A model generated the notes under the pieces. The model made no database searches, was not told where the DNA came from, and saw only the letters and a program-made list of their open reading frames with translations. Shown in pieces: positions 46,341 through 58,803 of a DNA stretch of 64,000 nucleotides (position 1 is the stretch's first letter; every line of letters begins with the position of its first letter). The stretch is from Thelephora terrestris (lineage: Eukaryota > Basidiomycota > Agaricomycetes > Thelephorales > Thelephoraceae): contig WIUZ02000004.1 of NCBI GenBank assembly GCA_015956445.1, forward strand, positions 1,488,001-1,552,000, in the 5' to 3' direction. Position numbers and translations under genes: made by a program.

Positions 46341-49300
46341 GATCCTCGGAGCATTAGACGCGGAGGGGGTGGACCCCAGGAACCGAGATTCACATCCGGC
46401 TTCCGTCTGTATAGAAGGGGGGTGGTTTCAATAGGGTCCGCATGGTGCGCTTTTGTCTTCTCAATTGGTTAGTTGGTATACGTCAGGCACTCTAGCCCGC
46501 GGTCATGTGGGTTTTCATACCGCTCATTCACTTGCTCGTCCGACACATCGGTCACGGAAAATTGCTTTGAGTGGTGTGTCACACATCCGGAATACGAATT
46601 CTTAATATTAAGAACCGAGCGCAGTGTAGACTGGGCCCAGGTACTTGAGTGTAGGTTGAACTTGGCCGCGGACCCATATCAAGGCCATAGTAAGCACTCC
46701 GCGAACCGGAGAATTCCATGGGACATCTTTCTTGCGACGGCCGCGGCTTCCCACTTTGTTCGTTTTCTGCATTCGGAACCCCAGCGGTTTGGATCAGAAC
46801 TCGTAGCTGCCACACCCGTCTTCCATTCCTAGGGCGCCGCGGGTGGCGCGTTGACCGACAGACTTGACGAAAAGTTCGCATCTACCGCCGGTGTTCAAGC
46901 AGATCTGCTCACGGACATCGGTCGTCCAGAATCCAGTCGAAGGCGCACAGGTCGTTCTCTGGAATACAGCCCTCGTCCTTCTATAGTTCTGCCGAAAAAA
47001 GAGGTCGGGGAAGACCAGATACTGCGAATCTTCTCGCGTGCACGATTCCAATTCTCCGGCTATATGTTTCATTTCCTCGAAACAGGGTCTGCGGAAGTCC
47101 CTCTCGAGACGTCGACTTCCCTTCGTTCACTAGGATAGCCACGTTGACCATTCATGAGTATGAGTTCGTGCACGAAGTGGGCGAAGCCCGGCACTGAATG
47201 GAATTCTTGAAGCTCGAGCCGTAACGTTTCGGCGAGATATTTCCTCTTATCTTCTGGGATCAGGCCCGAGCCTTCTGGATTGTGTACGTCTTCCTGGACA
47301 TCGTGATTCAAGCGGTTGATTCAGCTGGTGCAAGCCGCAGATAATGCATGTTTGCACTCCTAGGGAAACGATGCATACCTCCCCGCAACTGATCCTTTTC
47401 CACTCTTGATTACGGCCGCACGATCAATCATGCGCGTGATTATAAGGTAGTGTTTTTCCGCGACGACGCGATAAGACCATGCCCTCACCGACGTCTCCGT
47501 CACATCCTCTCATATCTCGAATCACGAGCATAGAGGCCAGGTTGGATTTCTTGAACTCGGACCGGTACCGCCGAGAATGATCGGGCGGCCGGCTTCTAGC
47601 GTCGTCGCGTGCGCCGCTGCGCGTCGATGCCCAACTTCTTGGACCCTCCTCCAACGCCTCTGCGCAGGTGGTTTGGGAAGGTCCGATGCCCTGGGCCCAT
47701 ACAGTCGTCCCGCCGGATACTCAAATATTTTGATAACTCGCACATAGAAAAACATTCAATCGCCAGATCTACTCAAGGCGTTCATAACGTACCCGTGGCG
47801 TCCCCACCTTCGCTCGGATGCTGTGGCCGGGCCGACCACTGCTCGTGTGATCACCCCCTCTAGCAGCACTCATTTGGCGAATCCCTTGGCCCTCGTTGGC
47901 TGCGCTTACGGGAATGGCTTTCCCAGTGACGCGTTGCATCACACGGATAGATAACGGCTAACGGTTGGGTTTCAAACGATATCCCGTGTGAACTGGAAAA
48001 TTTTGTTGTTAGCGTGCACGCTCCGAATATCGATTTTCCAAGTGCTCTATCGGATGCTAAAAACTTCCTTCCTCGGAGGGCTCCGACAGACTGGTGGAAA
48101 ACCTACACGTTGTCAGCCCAACGGGAGGATGGGCAAACGACCATTGGGTAAGATCGGTGATGTACCCGAATGGAATAGAAGGAATGAAGTTTATGTTAGT
48201 GTATGTAAAAGGGGAGGCACTACTGTCTACTACTGTAAGGTGCTGGCAGATCTGATCGTCATTCCACCCGAAGTGTAGCTGTAGACAGCTCCATCATTCC
48301 CTTCATCCCCCGCAGCGACCGTTATTTGCCACTAGCTTGTACGGAATCTTGGATCCTGACCGCATTCGTGCGCGTTTTGACCCCAGTCCGTGGCGCAGTG
48401 GATTATTTTTGACAGTCCGGTTTAGCCCGGGAGCTAAGTATCCACTCTTCACACCCCGAGGATGTACTCCACAGATAGTGCCTGAGCCTCTAGGGCCTTC
48501 TGGCTGAGGCGTGTCGTGCATCTAGTGGTTGTCTTGCCATTGTCACCCCTCGAGGAATCCCCTTGGCGTGTGACCCCAGCTTTCCTAAGCCAAATGTGCT
48601 CTGCTGAGTCTCACACGCATTGCGTCGCGACTTGGTCCCGATCTACTCCCGGCCCCCGAGGTAGTGGCATTCAATCTCGACATCTCTGGACGTTCCAGTC
48701 GGGCAAGCAAATTCGGAATTGACCCACTCCGTAAGCCTGGGTCAAATAGGGACCGCACCAGGACCATTCTGGCGGGTCAACGGAAGTCCCCGTCGCGTTC
48801 TAGAAGGATCATCTTATACATCGATCACACGCACCACAGCACGAGCAGCTTTTCTCATCAGCAGCCTGAGCAGCCTCGTACACTGTTCTGGGGCTCAGGT
48901 ACTCAAGCATTCAATTTCCCTGATCGACGTTTCCGGATTCCATCATTCTTCAGTGGTTCCCCTGCCACAACGCCAAATCCGGTTGTCAATTGAAGATCAT
49001 GGGATCTTGCTCCTACACTGAGGCCTCTACAGACCACGACGGTAACCGCTTCAACGTTCAGCTTGATCATCGGCGTGAGTGGCGTGGCGTTTATTTTCGG
49101 CGTCACGGCGGCCACTGAGTTACGGAAGTACCATTGGTATGATCCCTTTTGAGTTAGTTGCCGGCGACTCAACCATGAGCCTTCGTGAAGAGCAAACTCG
49201 CCTCTTAATTTGCGATAAGTGACGGCCGACGAGCCACAGGGGGAATCCAACCTACCCAGCGAAGGAAGAAAGGCCACAAAAGTCCCCGGCGGCTGGTCGT

Positions 49301-50199
49301 GCGACACTCCATCATGATCGTTCGTTGGATTACACAAAACTTTCAGCGAATACAGTGTCAGGGTTGTGGCAGTGGTGATAAATACCCCCTTACATCAGTC
49401 AAGGCGGTGACCTGGAAACGAAACTCAGGAGAAAAAGCAAAAAGGCGAAGGAAATGCTCAGAAGGTCCCCAAGCGGTGATTACAGGTGAGTTTCATGGTT
49501 CCTCTTAACTCGAGGCTGGTAATGCACATACCAGAAAGCAGTCACCGGATCCTAAGATCTGAGACGTGTGATTGAAAGAGCCTAGAATCAGTGGTGGAGA
49601 GGAGCGTTTGCTCACGCTGTCATCATGACCTGGGATGATTTCCCTCTTCTTGTCACTGCGAGGTCGGATCCCTAGTAGCAGAGGTTGCAGAACGTTCAAT
49701 CTCAGCGGCCAGTGCGTTCCAGAAGCAGTTCCCGACTTTCCGACTCGGGGCTACGGCGGCTTGCGGGAAACGCGACTGCGAAACGAAGCGATCTCAGTAA
49801 GTTACGCAGCCATCGGTACGCTGTTCCATGCACGTTCTACGACGCGTAATCGGTAATCTGTTCAAAACTTGCATAGAAGGTGCATTGAACCAAGGGAAAC
49901 GGATGAGCCGTCAATTGCAGGGATGATGCTCCGACCTCCAGGGCGTTCATTCTGATAGCCGGCGTCGGTGTCGACGACATTCACTTCGCCCACGAGGCCA
50001 TCGAGCTGCATGCGCCAAGTTCTCTTCTCAATTATGTGGACGTATTCAGCCGACAGGTATCCGTGAACATTGATCCTTGAATGGGAACATGGGTCAATTC
50101 TTCACCGTTCATCACTCAAGGAAGGCGGTGAACTAATCGCATTTCTAAAGTAAAAGGGGATAAGCGATGGTATTGAATTAAGGATGTGCAACTCCTTCG
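46341..50199. other. Gene-poor stretch with coding-like fragments only
   Basis: Nearly 4 kb with no frame I can assign. Fragments with protein-like composition are on the minus strand at about 47250-47120 (AETLRLELQEFHSVPGFAHF, then VHELILMNGQ) and at about 50070-49900 (INVHGYLSAEYVHIIEKRTW). One on the plus strand at about 49030-49150 is hydrophobic (STFSLIIGVSGVAFIFGVTA). They could be decayed genes, as at 36.3-37.8 kb, but no family is recognised. No terminal repeats, transposase or tandem array were seen. Confidence 0.5.
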
Positions 50200-51274
50200 T
50201 CACGAAGCAGGTGCCAGATGCCCGCTCCGTTCCCGCCACGAGTGCAGCCACTTATGTCCCCGACCCTGCTTTTCAAGCGCTTCTTCAATCTTGGCGAGCG
50301 TCCCAGCCAGCCAGGCTGGTTCCCTATCTTCACCGTAACGGATCACTTTCGAGGGTGGGATGGGAGGGGTTTGTTGAAGCAAACGCATGATCGAGGGGAC
50401 CAAGACGTCTGCGAGAACTTTGGACTGCTTGCTCTCTTCTTTGAGACAAGCTGTCGTGAGCATTGCAGTAGATACGAGATCGGTCGAGACCGGTGGGAGG
50501 TTGTACGCCGGATAGAGAGCCATGAGGGTGACTGAAGATGCCAGTGGGTGCTTGAGATGTAAGGAGTGCATCAGTTGACGCGCAACGGCAACCGAGACGA
50601 GCGGGAAACCATATTTTGAATGATTGCTGAAGACATCCAAGGCAAGGTCGGAGCACTCCAGCTCATCGCATCGCCCTTGCGTTTATTGTTGAATTCAGTT
50701 CGTCGTATCGAAGCCAAACCACTCACTGATGAAGTTTTTCACGGTCTGCTCATTAAACTCCCTCCGAGAATCCCTCCACCGAGGGAACAATTCAGTCACG
50801 CGTTCGAGCTCGGCTCGTGTCGCGGCCAGATCGAAGAGGTGTCCCCAGGCAGAGTTGCGGACCTGTTCCGGAGTCTTTGCGATAGGTTTAAGACCAATTC
50901 TGCCCGACACAAATTCGAAAAGCTTGTTGAAGCGCGCGGCCCGTTTCGTGGGATTGAGCTTCCGACACGATGAAACCGTGTTCTGCGGTTTGGCTGGGGT
51001 GGGTTCAAAAATGTCGCTTGTGTTCTGGACCGGGGTTGAGCCGAAGAGGTCTCCGGAGTCCGAGGTGCCTTCACCGAACAAGTCGTCGGTAAAGTCGAAA
51101 GCAGCCGCCTTCTTTTTGCTGTGCACTGTGGCTTTCGTTCAATATCGAATAGAAGGAAAGGCGCGGCGGTTACTTGCCGACTGCAGACTGGTGAACGAGC
51201 CTATTGGTGCATCTCGAGGTGGGTGCAGCGAGCTGTCGGAGCAGTCCCGTCTTGTGAAGTCGGAGTGCCTGCAT
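50200..51274 (-). CDS. Probable mitochondrial protein with helical-repeat look, unrecognised
   Basis: The ATG at 51274 opens MQALRLHKTGLLRQLAAPTS, an Arg-rich, acid-free presequence typical of mitochondrial import. Exon 1 appears to end at a GC donor (GCAAGT at about 51172), joined to the second exon VHSKKKAAAFDFTDDLFGEG. A second intron (about 50732-50680) brings in ALDVFSNHSKYGFPLVSVAV, then MLTTACLKEESKQSKVLADV. It ends WLHSWRERSGHLAPAS at 50200. The middle part (FNEQTVKNFIRRCDELECS onward) looks like PPR-type helical repeats, which suggests a mitoribosome or mitochondrial RNA role. That is inference; I cannot name the family. It is divergent from DBP4 with only 61 bp between the starts. 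Confidence 0.62.
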
Positions 51275-51335
51275 GAGTGTGTGAATAGACGCCAGACACC
51301 TCCGCTCCTTCCTCTCTCGATCACGAAAAACCTTG

Positions 51336-53943
51336 ATGGCTCAACCTGGCCCTTCCTCCGTCCGTAAAGCGACGAAACAGAACCAAAAACGAAACGTGCA
51401 TAAAATCAAGAAGTCTGTTCTTTCTCGCCAAACCGTCGAGTTTCTGGACAAGACGGCCCTTGAATATGTAAGCTTTCGCCGGAGGCGGTTCTCAGTCCTG
51501 CGCTGATCGGGCTACACTAGGTCCCTCCAGACGACCTTAGGGCATTCTCAGATTTGCCAATGTCGGATTTGACGAAGAAGGGGTTGAAGAAGTCTTTCTT
51601 CGTCGAGATGACGGATATTCAATCCCAGAGCCTGCCTATCTCTCTGAAGGGCAAGGACGTCTTGGGCGCCGCACGGACGGGGAGTGGGAAGACCCTGGCG
51701 TTCCTGATACCTGTTCTCGAAATCCTCTACCGCAGAAAATGGGGCCCTCAGGACGGCCTAGGAGCCCTCGTGATCTCACCAACCCGTGAACTTGTAATCC
51801 CTTCGTCTGTCTACCTGTTTTTCGCTAACATCGCCCCCTTCTCAGGCTGTACAGATATTTGAAGTCCTGCGGACCATTGGGGGCTTTCACACGTTCTCGG
51901 CCGGATTAGTCATTGGTGGGAAGAACCTTAAGGATGAGCGTGACAGGTTATCCCGGATGAACATTCTCGTTGCGACTCCTGGGAGGCTCTTACAACATAT
52001 GGACCAGACTGTTGGCTTCGAAGCTAGTAACCTTCAACTGCTAGGTAGGAGAAACTATCTCAGTCAACTTATGTTACCTTGCTAAAGATGCTACAGTATT
52101 AGACGAGGCCGATAGGATCTTGGATATGGGTTTCCATCGCACCCTGACCGCCCTCCTCTCGCACCTGCCCAAGTCTCGACAGACTCTCCTCTTCTCCGCG
52201 ACCCAAACAAAATCTGTCGCTGACCTCGCTCGTCTGAGCTTGAAGGACCCTGTATACGTATCCGCAGGAGAAGAAGAGGCCACCCCAACCTCTCTCGAAC
52301 AACATTATGCCGTCATCAAACTTGATAAGAAACTCGACACCCTTTGGAGCTTTATTAAGACCCATCTCCAGTCCAAGGTTCTCGTGTTCTTCTCCTGTTG
52401 TAAACAGGTCCGGTTCGTGTACGAGACGTTCTGTAAGATGCACCCAGGCATGTCTCTAATGCACCTGCACGGGAAGCAGAAGCAGATGACGAGACTTGCG
52501 ATGTTCAACAAGTTTACCAAGACAAAACACGCCGTCTTGTTTGCAACAGATATTGCTGCCCGAGGGTTGGACTTCCCCGCTGTGGACTGGGTTGTCCAGG
52601 TCGATTGTCCGGAGGATGCGGAGACTTATATCCATCGAGTGGGTCGGACAGCGAGGTACGAGAGTTCAGGAAAGGCTTTCTTGTTCCTCATGCCAAGCGA
52701 GGAAGAGGGTATGCTGGCAGCTCTCAAGACCAAAAACATTGAAATAAACAAGATCAAGATCAAAGCGAACAAACAGCAATCCATCGAGAACCAACTCCAA
52801 AACCTCGCATTCCAAGACTCGGAAATCAAATACTTGGGTCAGCGGGTACGCCGTCGAGTGGCTGCGTAAATAGTAAAGCCTAATCCGGGTCCTTTTCTAG
52901 ACTTTCGTGGCATACCTACGTTCGATCCATCTCCAGAAGAACAAGGCTATCTTCAAGCTTCAAGATCTTCCTGTTGACCGATACGCGGCTTCCCTTGGGC
53001 TACCCGGTGCTCCAAAGATCAAATTCTTGAAGAAAGGCACCTCAGGCAAGAATGTGTCGTATGCGAGTCAGAAAGTCGATGACGACGAGAGCGACTCCGG
53101 CTCTGAGGGAGAAGAGGATGGAGAAGAGGAGAGTAAAGCTGCGGTATGGCATTTGGTGGGCTCCCTGATGTTACACAATGCTAACAACAATCACAGGCTG
53201 ACAGGCCGAAGACAAAGTATGATAAGATGTTTGGCAGGAAAAACCAAACGATTTTATCATCACACTATGGCAAACTCGTCGAACAAGGCGAAGCATCTAC
53301 ATCAGGGTCCAACGTGGGAGATAAGGACGAGGACGAAGATTTCTTTTCCCTCAAACGTGTCGACCACGACCTCCCCGAGGATCTCATTGAACACTCCGGC
53401 CTTTCAAAACGCAAAATTCAGATGATGAAATCCAAGAAGGCGCTGGCGAAGGGCGGACCGAGGGGAACGAAACTGGTGTTTGATGAGGACGGCCAGGCTC
53501 ATGTAATATACGAGTTCAAGGACGTGAAGGATGTCGATGTGGAATATGACGGCGTGGAGTTTATGAAGAAGGAGATGGGGAAGATGCAGAGAGCGGATGT
53601 CGATGATAAGGCGGTTGCGAAAGAGAAGAAGAAGGAGAAGAAGAGGAAGAGGAAGGATAGGGAACGAGACGAAGTGAGCATCGCAATCGTTTCATTCTTA
53701 ATTCTCCAGGTTCGCCGAGCTCAATGATTTCATCTCCAGCGGGGTGATGACACTGGTCCTGCAGTTGCACCTCCTTCAGACGACGATGGTTATGTTTCCC
53801 CGGCATTCGATCTGCCGTCAGAGTCGGAAGACGAACGAACTCGGTTTGACGCTCCGCCGAAGAAGAAATCCCGCAAAGGGGACGAGCCTACCGCTACGTT
53901 AGAGATGGAGGAGGAACTTGCGCTCAAGCTCTTACGACGGTGA
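51336..53943 (+). CDS. DBP4: DEAD-box RNA helicase of 18S rRNA processing
   Basis: ATP-dependent nucleolar helicase of the Dbp4/Hca4 (human DDX10) family, releasing U14 snoRNA in small-subunit assembly. The ATG at 51336 opens [20 protein letters not shown]. Motifs in order: Q motif ([20 protein letters not shown]), I (AARTGSGKT), Ia (PTREL), Ib (TPGRLL), II ([12 protein letters not shown], across an intron), III (SAT), IV ([19 protein letters not shown]), V ([18 protein letters not shown]) and VI (HRVGRTAR). Then the Dbp4-specific [20 protein letters not shown] and [17 protein letters not shown], acidic and Lys-rich stretches, and a tail ending ELALKLLRR at 53941-53943. About seven introns. 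Symbol by homology. Confidence 0.92.
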
Positions 53944-54053
53944 AGTCTTTGATCCCATCTATTTTTTATTGTACGCCTAGCAGTACAATACAGTGACCCT
54001 CGACGCCCTGTCTAGGGGTTGAGGTGTTGAGGGAGTACGATATGAAATCAGGT

Positions 54054-55553
54054 TCACTTTCTCTGCCTGGCGGGGGTCGGCTTCGATGGACGGCGTTCCA
54101 CCTCACTCTCCGAGTCATCCAGGTCAGTGAAGCCCCTGACATCAAATTTCTCGCCTCCAGAATCGCTCTTAGTCACGGCGGGAGCTCGTTTGGTAGCGAC
54201 CTTTGAGCTAGGATTGTTCTTTGGTGGTCTACCTCGAGGTCGCTTAATCGTTTCACCTTTCACGACCCGACTGCGAGGTGCCTTTGCAGGGACAGGCAAC
54301 ACGGGTACTATCGGTATCGGGTCTTCCTCCAGATCGTCGCTGTTCGCTTCGGCTTCGATGTCGTCTTCCTCCCTATCAGATTCTTCCAATTGCGGTGCTC
54401 TACCGCCTTGGTGTCTTCGGTAACATCCGCGGATGACGTCTCCCCAAAGAATATAAGACCTACAGGACTTACAGTTGCCTCCCCGAGGCAGCAATCCAGC
54501 AGATCGCGAAGAATCAGATGAAAGGAAATCAGCCGCTAGACAAGATAGGTGGGAGACGGCAAGACAGTCTCCAGAAGGACAGACGGCAACCTTTAAGGGC
54601 TCCTATGACGCAACGTGAGCGTCGCAAGGGCAATGGTATGGACGAATGTAACATACCGAGTGAAAGTTCTCGACCGGCTTTGAGCAAATCGTACACTTGG
54701 AGTCCCGAAGTATAGTTCTGATTGAAGAGCTTTTCTGCATGTGTTGAACGGAAAACTGGCCTACCCGTTTCTCAGTGACAACAGTCCTGTGAATGAAACG
54801 AATTCTTTACCATCTGTGACGTCAATAGGTCCCACTCTTCCGGATCCGGGAAAGCCAGAACTTCCATCTACGCCTTCGTACTCTTCTGCGAGAGTCAGTC
54901 CCGCGGGAAGTGGCCGTGATACAGTCGCCTTGTCCCACGCCTTCTTTGATTCACTGGTGAAGAATTTGACTTGCAGTGGCCACATGTTATACGGGTGCGC
55001 GGTCACCATTGTTTTGGCCACTCTAGAGCGTACAAGCAAGTGTGTGAGATTACAACATATGGGGCCGTATCGTGAACGTTTCCACGTACAGTACGCGCCT
55101 ATTCAGGGTCTGGCCTGCCGCCTTGAATAGAGGCTTTCCAGATGAGTCGCGTAGGTGCCTAGATTTGTAAGGGTGCTGCCAGGCCCACTCGAATTGGAGC
55201 GCGGCCGGTTTTGAGGGGAAACCGTAGACGATCATTTGCATCACCCATGGCCGGTCCCTTGACGTCTTCCACGCTCCCTGAGAGATCTCCCCATTGTGCT
55301 GACTAGGTGAGATGTTGAGAAACAGAGAAGGGACGTGATTATTTGAATGAACACACCGTATTCTCTTTGGTGGATTAGGTGTGCTTCCTATGTACGTCCT
55401 GTGCGTTGATTAGCGCACATCCACTTAGTTCTCGAGGTTTAGGAATAGGTACGGAGGTGATCTCTGGGCCTTGACGGGCTTGACAGACTTGAGCAGATAA
55501 CAAGAGTAGAACGCGGGAAAAGAGTGTAACCTGATAGGTGACTGACGAACCAT
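54054..55553 (-). CDS. SLX1: Structure-specific endonuclease subunit SLX1 (GIY-YIG)
   Basis: Nuclease subunit that cuts branched DNA together with Slx4. The ATG at 55553 opens [20 protein letters not shown]. The GIY-YIG domain follows in several exons: [40 protein letters not shown] with the catalytic glutamate, and [12 protein letters not shown]. Then [20 protein letters not shown]. The C-terminal RING-like finger is spliced as [14 protein letters not shown], then [20 protein letters not shown] and [21 protein letters not shown] basic, AT-hook-like tail (RPRGRPPKN) ends ARQRK at 54054. It is divergent from BTN1, with 75 bp between the two starts. Confidence 0.88.
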
Positions 55554-55628
55554 TTGCCTCCCCGCGCCCAGCACTTGGGTGGCGGTCGCTTCAGAGGAAG
55601 GAGACTTCCTTCTCGATCACTTGCCTCG

Positions 55629-57495
55629 ATGTCAACGAGCTTGAAGTTGGGTGTCTCCTTCTTTCTCTTTGGCCTGATAAACAACGGTGAGTGTTAGCAC
55701 AACAATGCGCATTCTTAAATGTTTATCCAGATTTTTACCAGTTCTCTATGTCATTATACTGTCCGCCGCCCTCGATCTCGTTCCTGCTTCGACGCCCAAA
55801 GGTCTCATCGCGTTCTGCAACATTGCACCGTCGCTCGTAGCCAAAGTTGCATGGCCCTACTTTTTGAAGGGGACTATCCGGTATAGCCGGAGGGTTATAG
55901 GATGTTGTTTCATGAGTGTCTTGGGTATGCTTGTGAGTGGCGGTATTTCCATTGACTTCACGGTGGGCATACAAATCTCGGGCACGAACTTTCTCTAGGT
56001 CGTTGCTTTCTCCGGCGGGGTGGGAATGAGGTTGTTCGGCATCGGTATTGCCTCGCTCTCATCCGGTCCGTCTGACCTCACTGCTTCTCGACTTCGACTG
56101 TACCTGACGTTATATGGCTCAGGTCTCGGCGAGCTCACCTTCTTGCAACTATCCACCACCTATGCCCCAGCCATTTCGGGACGCAGCGTTGGGTGCGTAT
56201 TTTCAGAGAGCCGGCGGTAGGCTTTGCCTGAACGAATCTAGGTACTTCGCGTCTGGAACGGGCGGTGCTGGGCTCGTTGGCGCGTTTCTTTGGTGGGAGC
56301 TTCGTCATTTTGGCGTACGAGTGGGCGTGGGGTTATCATCAGTAAGAGTCTCTCGGCTGTTGTTGACTTTTTCTAACCATTGCTGCCATGAGGTTCTGCC
56401 ATTCACCATCCCTCTGGCATACTTCTTTCTCCTTCCGCAACCATCGTCTATCCCTAAGCAAGATGAAGGGGACGATGACGCGGAACCTTTCATGGCATCC
56501 TCGACAGAGTATACACCCCTCCCTACAGACGAAGGCGAGGATGGGACACCCGGATATCACCGTTCCAGGATTGTCGCCCTCTCCGCAAGTGACAAGTGGC
56601 GGTTGGTCAAGCCCATCATCCCCAGGTATATGCTTCCTTTGTGTGAGTGCCCCCCCTGGTGCATAAAGCTAGGCTTACTCACGCCAATGCCGGTCAAGTT
56701 TGCGTGTATCTGGTTGGTAGACATCTTGGAAAATCTCTCTCCAACTTGCTCACCAATTTGTTTTCTAGTTCGAGTATACGATCAACCAGGTCCGTTAATG
56801 CATTTGTCCTTCCTACAGACATAGCCTGAGAGTAAGCAGGGAATTTCTCCGACCCTGTTGTACCCTGTCCCTTCCCCGGAGGATCATCCCATTATCGCCT
56901 TTATGATTAAGTCTATACGCGATTACTATCCACTATGGCAGGTAAGCACGCCGACTTTTCTTCACGACGGTTGGATTCTCTCTGACCTCCCTATCAGCTT
57001 GTGTACCAAGCCACCGTCTTCCTCTCTCGATCCTCCATCTCCGTCGGCTGCCCTCCGCTTCCGGAGAAGCTATTACCTGTTCCAGCTGTTATACAGCTGG
57101 TGATTCTCTTGACTCTCACATACGAAAGCTCTGTAGGGATCTTTGGTGACAGCTCAGAAGGGGCAAGTTTCTTCCTCGTCTTCTTGCTTATCAGCATCGA
57201 GGGAATCTGCGGGGGTCTCGCATAGTATGTCGTTGCATCGCACTCGTTCTGTTTGATCATTCTCACCTCACCTGTTTCAATCTACAGCGTGAACGTGTTC
57301 TATCGTATCAACCAAGAGGAGTCAGACTCCTCAGACCCTGAAACAGCCAAACAGGAGAAAGAGTTCAAGATCGGCTCCGTAGGATTCTCAGACTCGAGCG
57401 GAATCATGTTAGCTGCCCTGGTGTCTATGCCTCTCGAGCTGAGCCTGTGCGCTGCGCAGGTCAAGAGGGGAAAGGGACTATGTCGTTCTTTGTGA
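55629..57495 (+). CDS. BTN1: Battenin/CLN3 homologue
   Basis: Vacuolar (lysosomal) membrane protein affecting pH and arginine balance; the human gene is CLN3. The first exon is found by splicing: the ATG at 55629 opens MSTSLKLGVSFFLFGLINN and joins at about 55736 to VLYVIILSAALDLVPASTPK, the classic battenin opening. Then GLIAFCNIAPSLVAKVAWPY, SFSGGVG-like segments, and LGELTFLQLSTTYAP. A cytosolic acidic loop (about 56455-56580) is followed by PRYMLPLCFVYLFEYTINQG and the conserved YPLWQLVYQATVFLSRSSIS. The end is ALVSMPLELSLCAAQVKRGK, stop at 57493-57495. About nine short introns. Confidence 0.88.
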
Positions 57496-57636
57496 TACCC
57501 TGAAACCTTTTCCATCACAGAATCTATCTTACTGTGGTCGGGTACGACAACGTTTACTCCATTCGTAACGCATCGTCATGATTTACTATGTGCAAATAGA
57601 TAATTCGTCTGATTGTCGTCAAAAGAGTTGTGTCCA

Positions 57637-58667
57637 TCAATCGCTTTTGACCCGTTCATAACCCGCAGCACTCGAATTCCAACCGAACCAACTGCTACTC
57701 CTTTGCTGGGGTGGACGACGATAACCCTGCCCATCGTCATTCTCGGCATCGCTTGGGAAGTCAACTTCCTCGAAACGACCGGTTCCTATGGAAGGGGAAC
57801 CTCGCACGCCCTTTTCCTCGACGGATTCGTCCGAACCACGCCTGCTGTGGATGTTCATCCGGGAGTTTCCAGGGGTTTCGAGGTTTTGTTTTCGGGCCTC
57901 GGCCGTGCGCGTTGCGGCAGCGTTCTGGGTCGAGTTCACGAGAGCCATGCCTTGCAACAGGAGGTTGGGGCCAAATGAGTTCAAGAGAGAGCCCATGAGG
58001 TTGGCGGGGCCGGAGACCGGGTCTTGCATGTGAGGCGGAGCACCCCTGTTCATCGCGTGGTCTTGGAGTCCCTCATTCAGATCGTTTGCGGCGGTGGGCT
58101 GGTTCATGGAGTACGCAAAGGTGCCCCACAAACTACGGATTTTTTCTTGGACGAATGCATATGAACGTGCTTTGAGCGAGGAGAGTGTGGCGTCGATTTG
58201 GGGTTCGTATGCGTGGAAGAAAGGTTGGAGATGTTGGGTATAGAGATACGATGAGCCTTGGGTTTGAGGTAGGACGAGATAAAGGATGAAGATGGATTTG
58301 AAGGGGTAGTATAGCGGTATCCTGCAGAACGGGCGGTATTCGGGAGGGGCGACAATTCAAGAACCGATCGATGGGTGGGATCAATGCCAATGACGATGCC
58401 AGGCGTGGATGATGGACTGACCAGTTGACGAGCCACTCCGCAGATTCGATGGCGACAACGCAGCCAATGACAGACCAATACATCAGCCATCGTTGAATAT
58501 CGGCCTCATTAGCGGGGCGTTGCGATAGGGTCTTGTACGACTTGTAACCGGGGTACAGGTAGGCGACCACACAGCTGCTCCTCAGATGTTAGAGGCCGGG
58601 CCACCTTCAGAGAGACGGGGGGGAAAGAAACTTACTTGGCGATGCGGAAGAACAGACTGAAAACCAT
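57637..58667 (-). CDS. REEP/Yop1-like ER-shaping protein (TB2/DP1/HVA22)
   Basis: Hairpin membrane protein that bends ER tubules. The ATG at 58667 opens MVFSLFFRIAN across the first intron, then CVVAYLYPGYKSYKTLSQRP, the family signature YPxYxSYKxL, and NEADIQRWLMYWSVIGCVVA. After introns come FYYPFKSIFILYLVLPQTQG and the amphipathic region AYEPQIDATLSSLKARSYAF. The C-terminal half (58120-57637) is a disordered Ser/Asn/Gly-rich tail ending AAGYERVKSD. It is longer than yeast Yop1, closer to REEP1-4 types. Divergent from the BAH gene (136 bp apart). Confidence 0.82.
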
Positions 58668-58803
58668 TTGGTCAGATGGAAGTTGAGTGAAAAGGAGAAT
58701 CGAGTGTGCGATGCGGGCACATGCGACAGCCTTGAGTCTCAGTTGATCGCACAAGTCGGTAAATCCGTTTGGGCCACGGAATCAACCACCTCTGATTCTG
58801 ACC

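Noticed and set aside
48903-49337. Minus-strand frame of 144 codons
   Set aside because: No family match, no splice partners, and the plus strand gives an equally protein-like hydrophobic segment; left within the gene-poor island.
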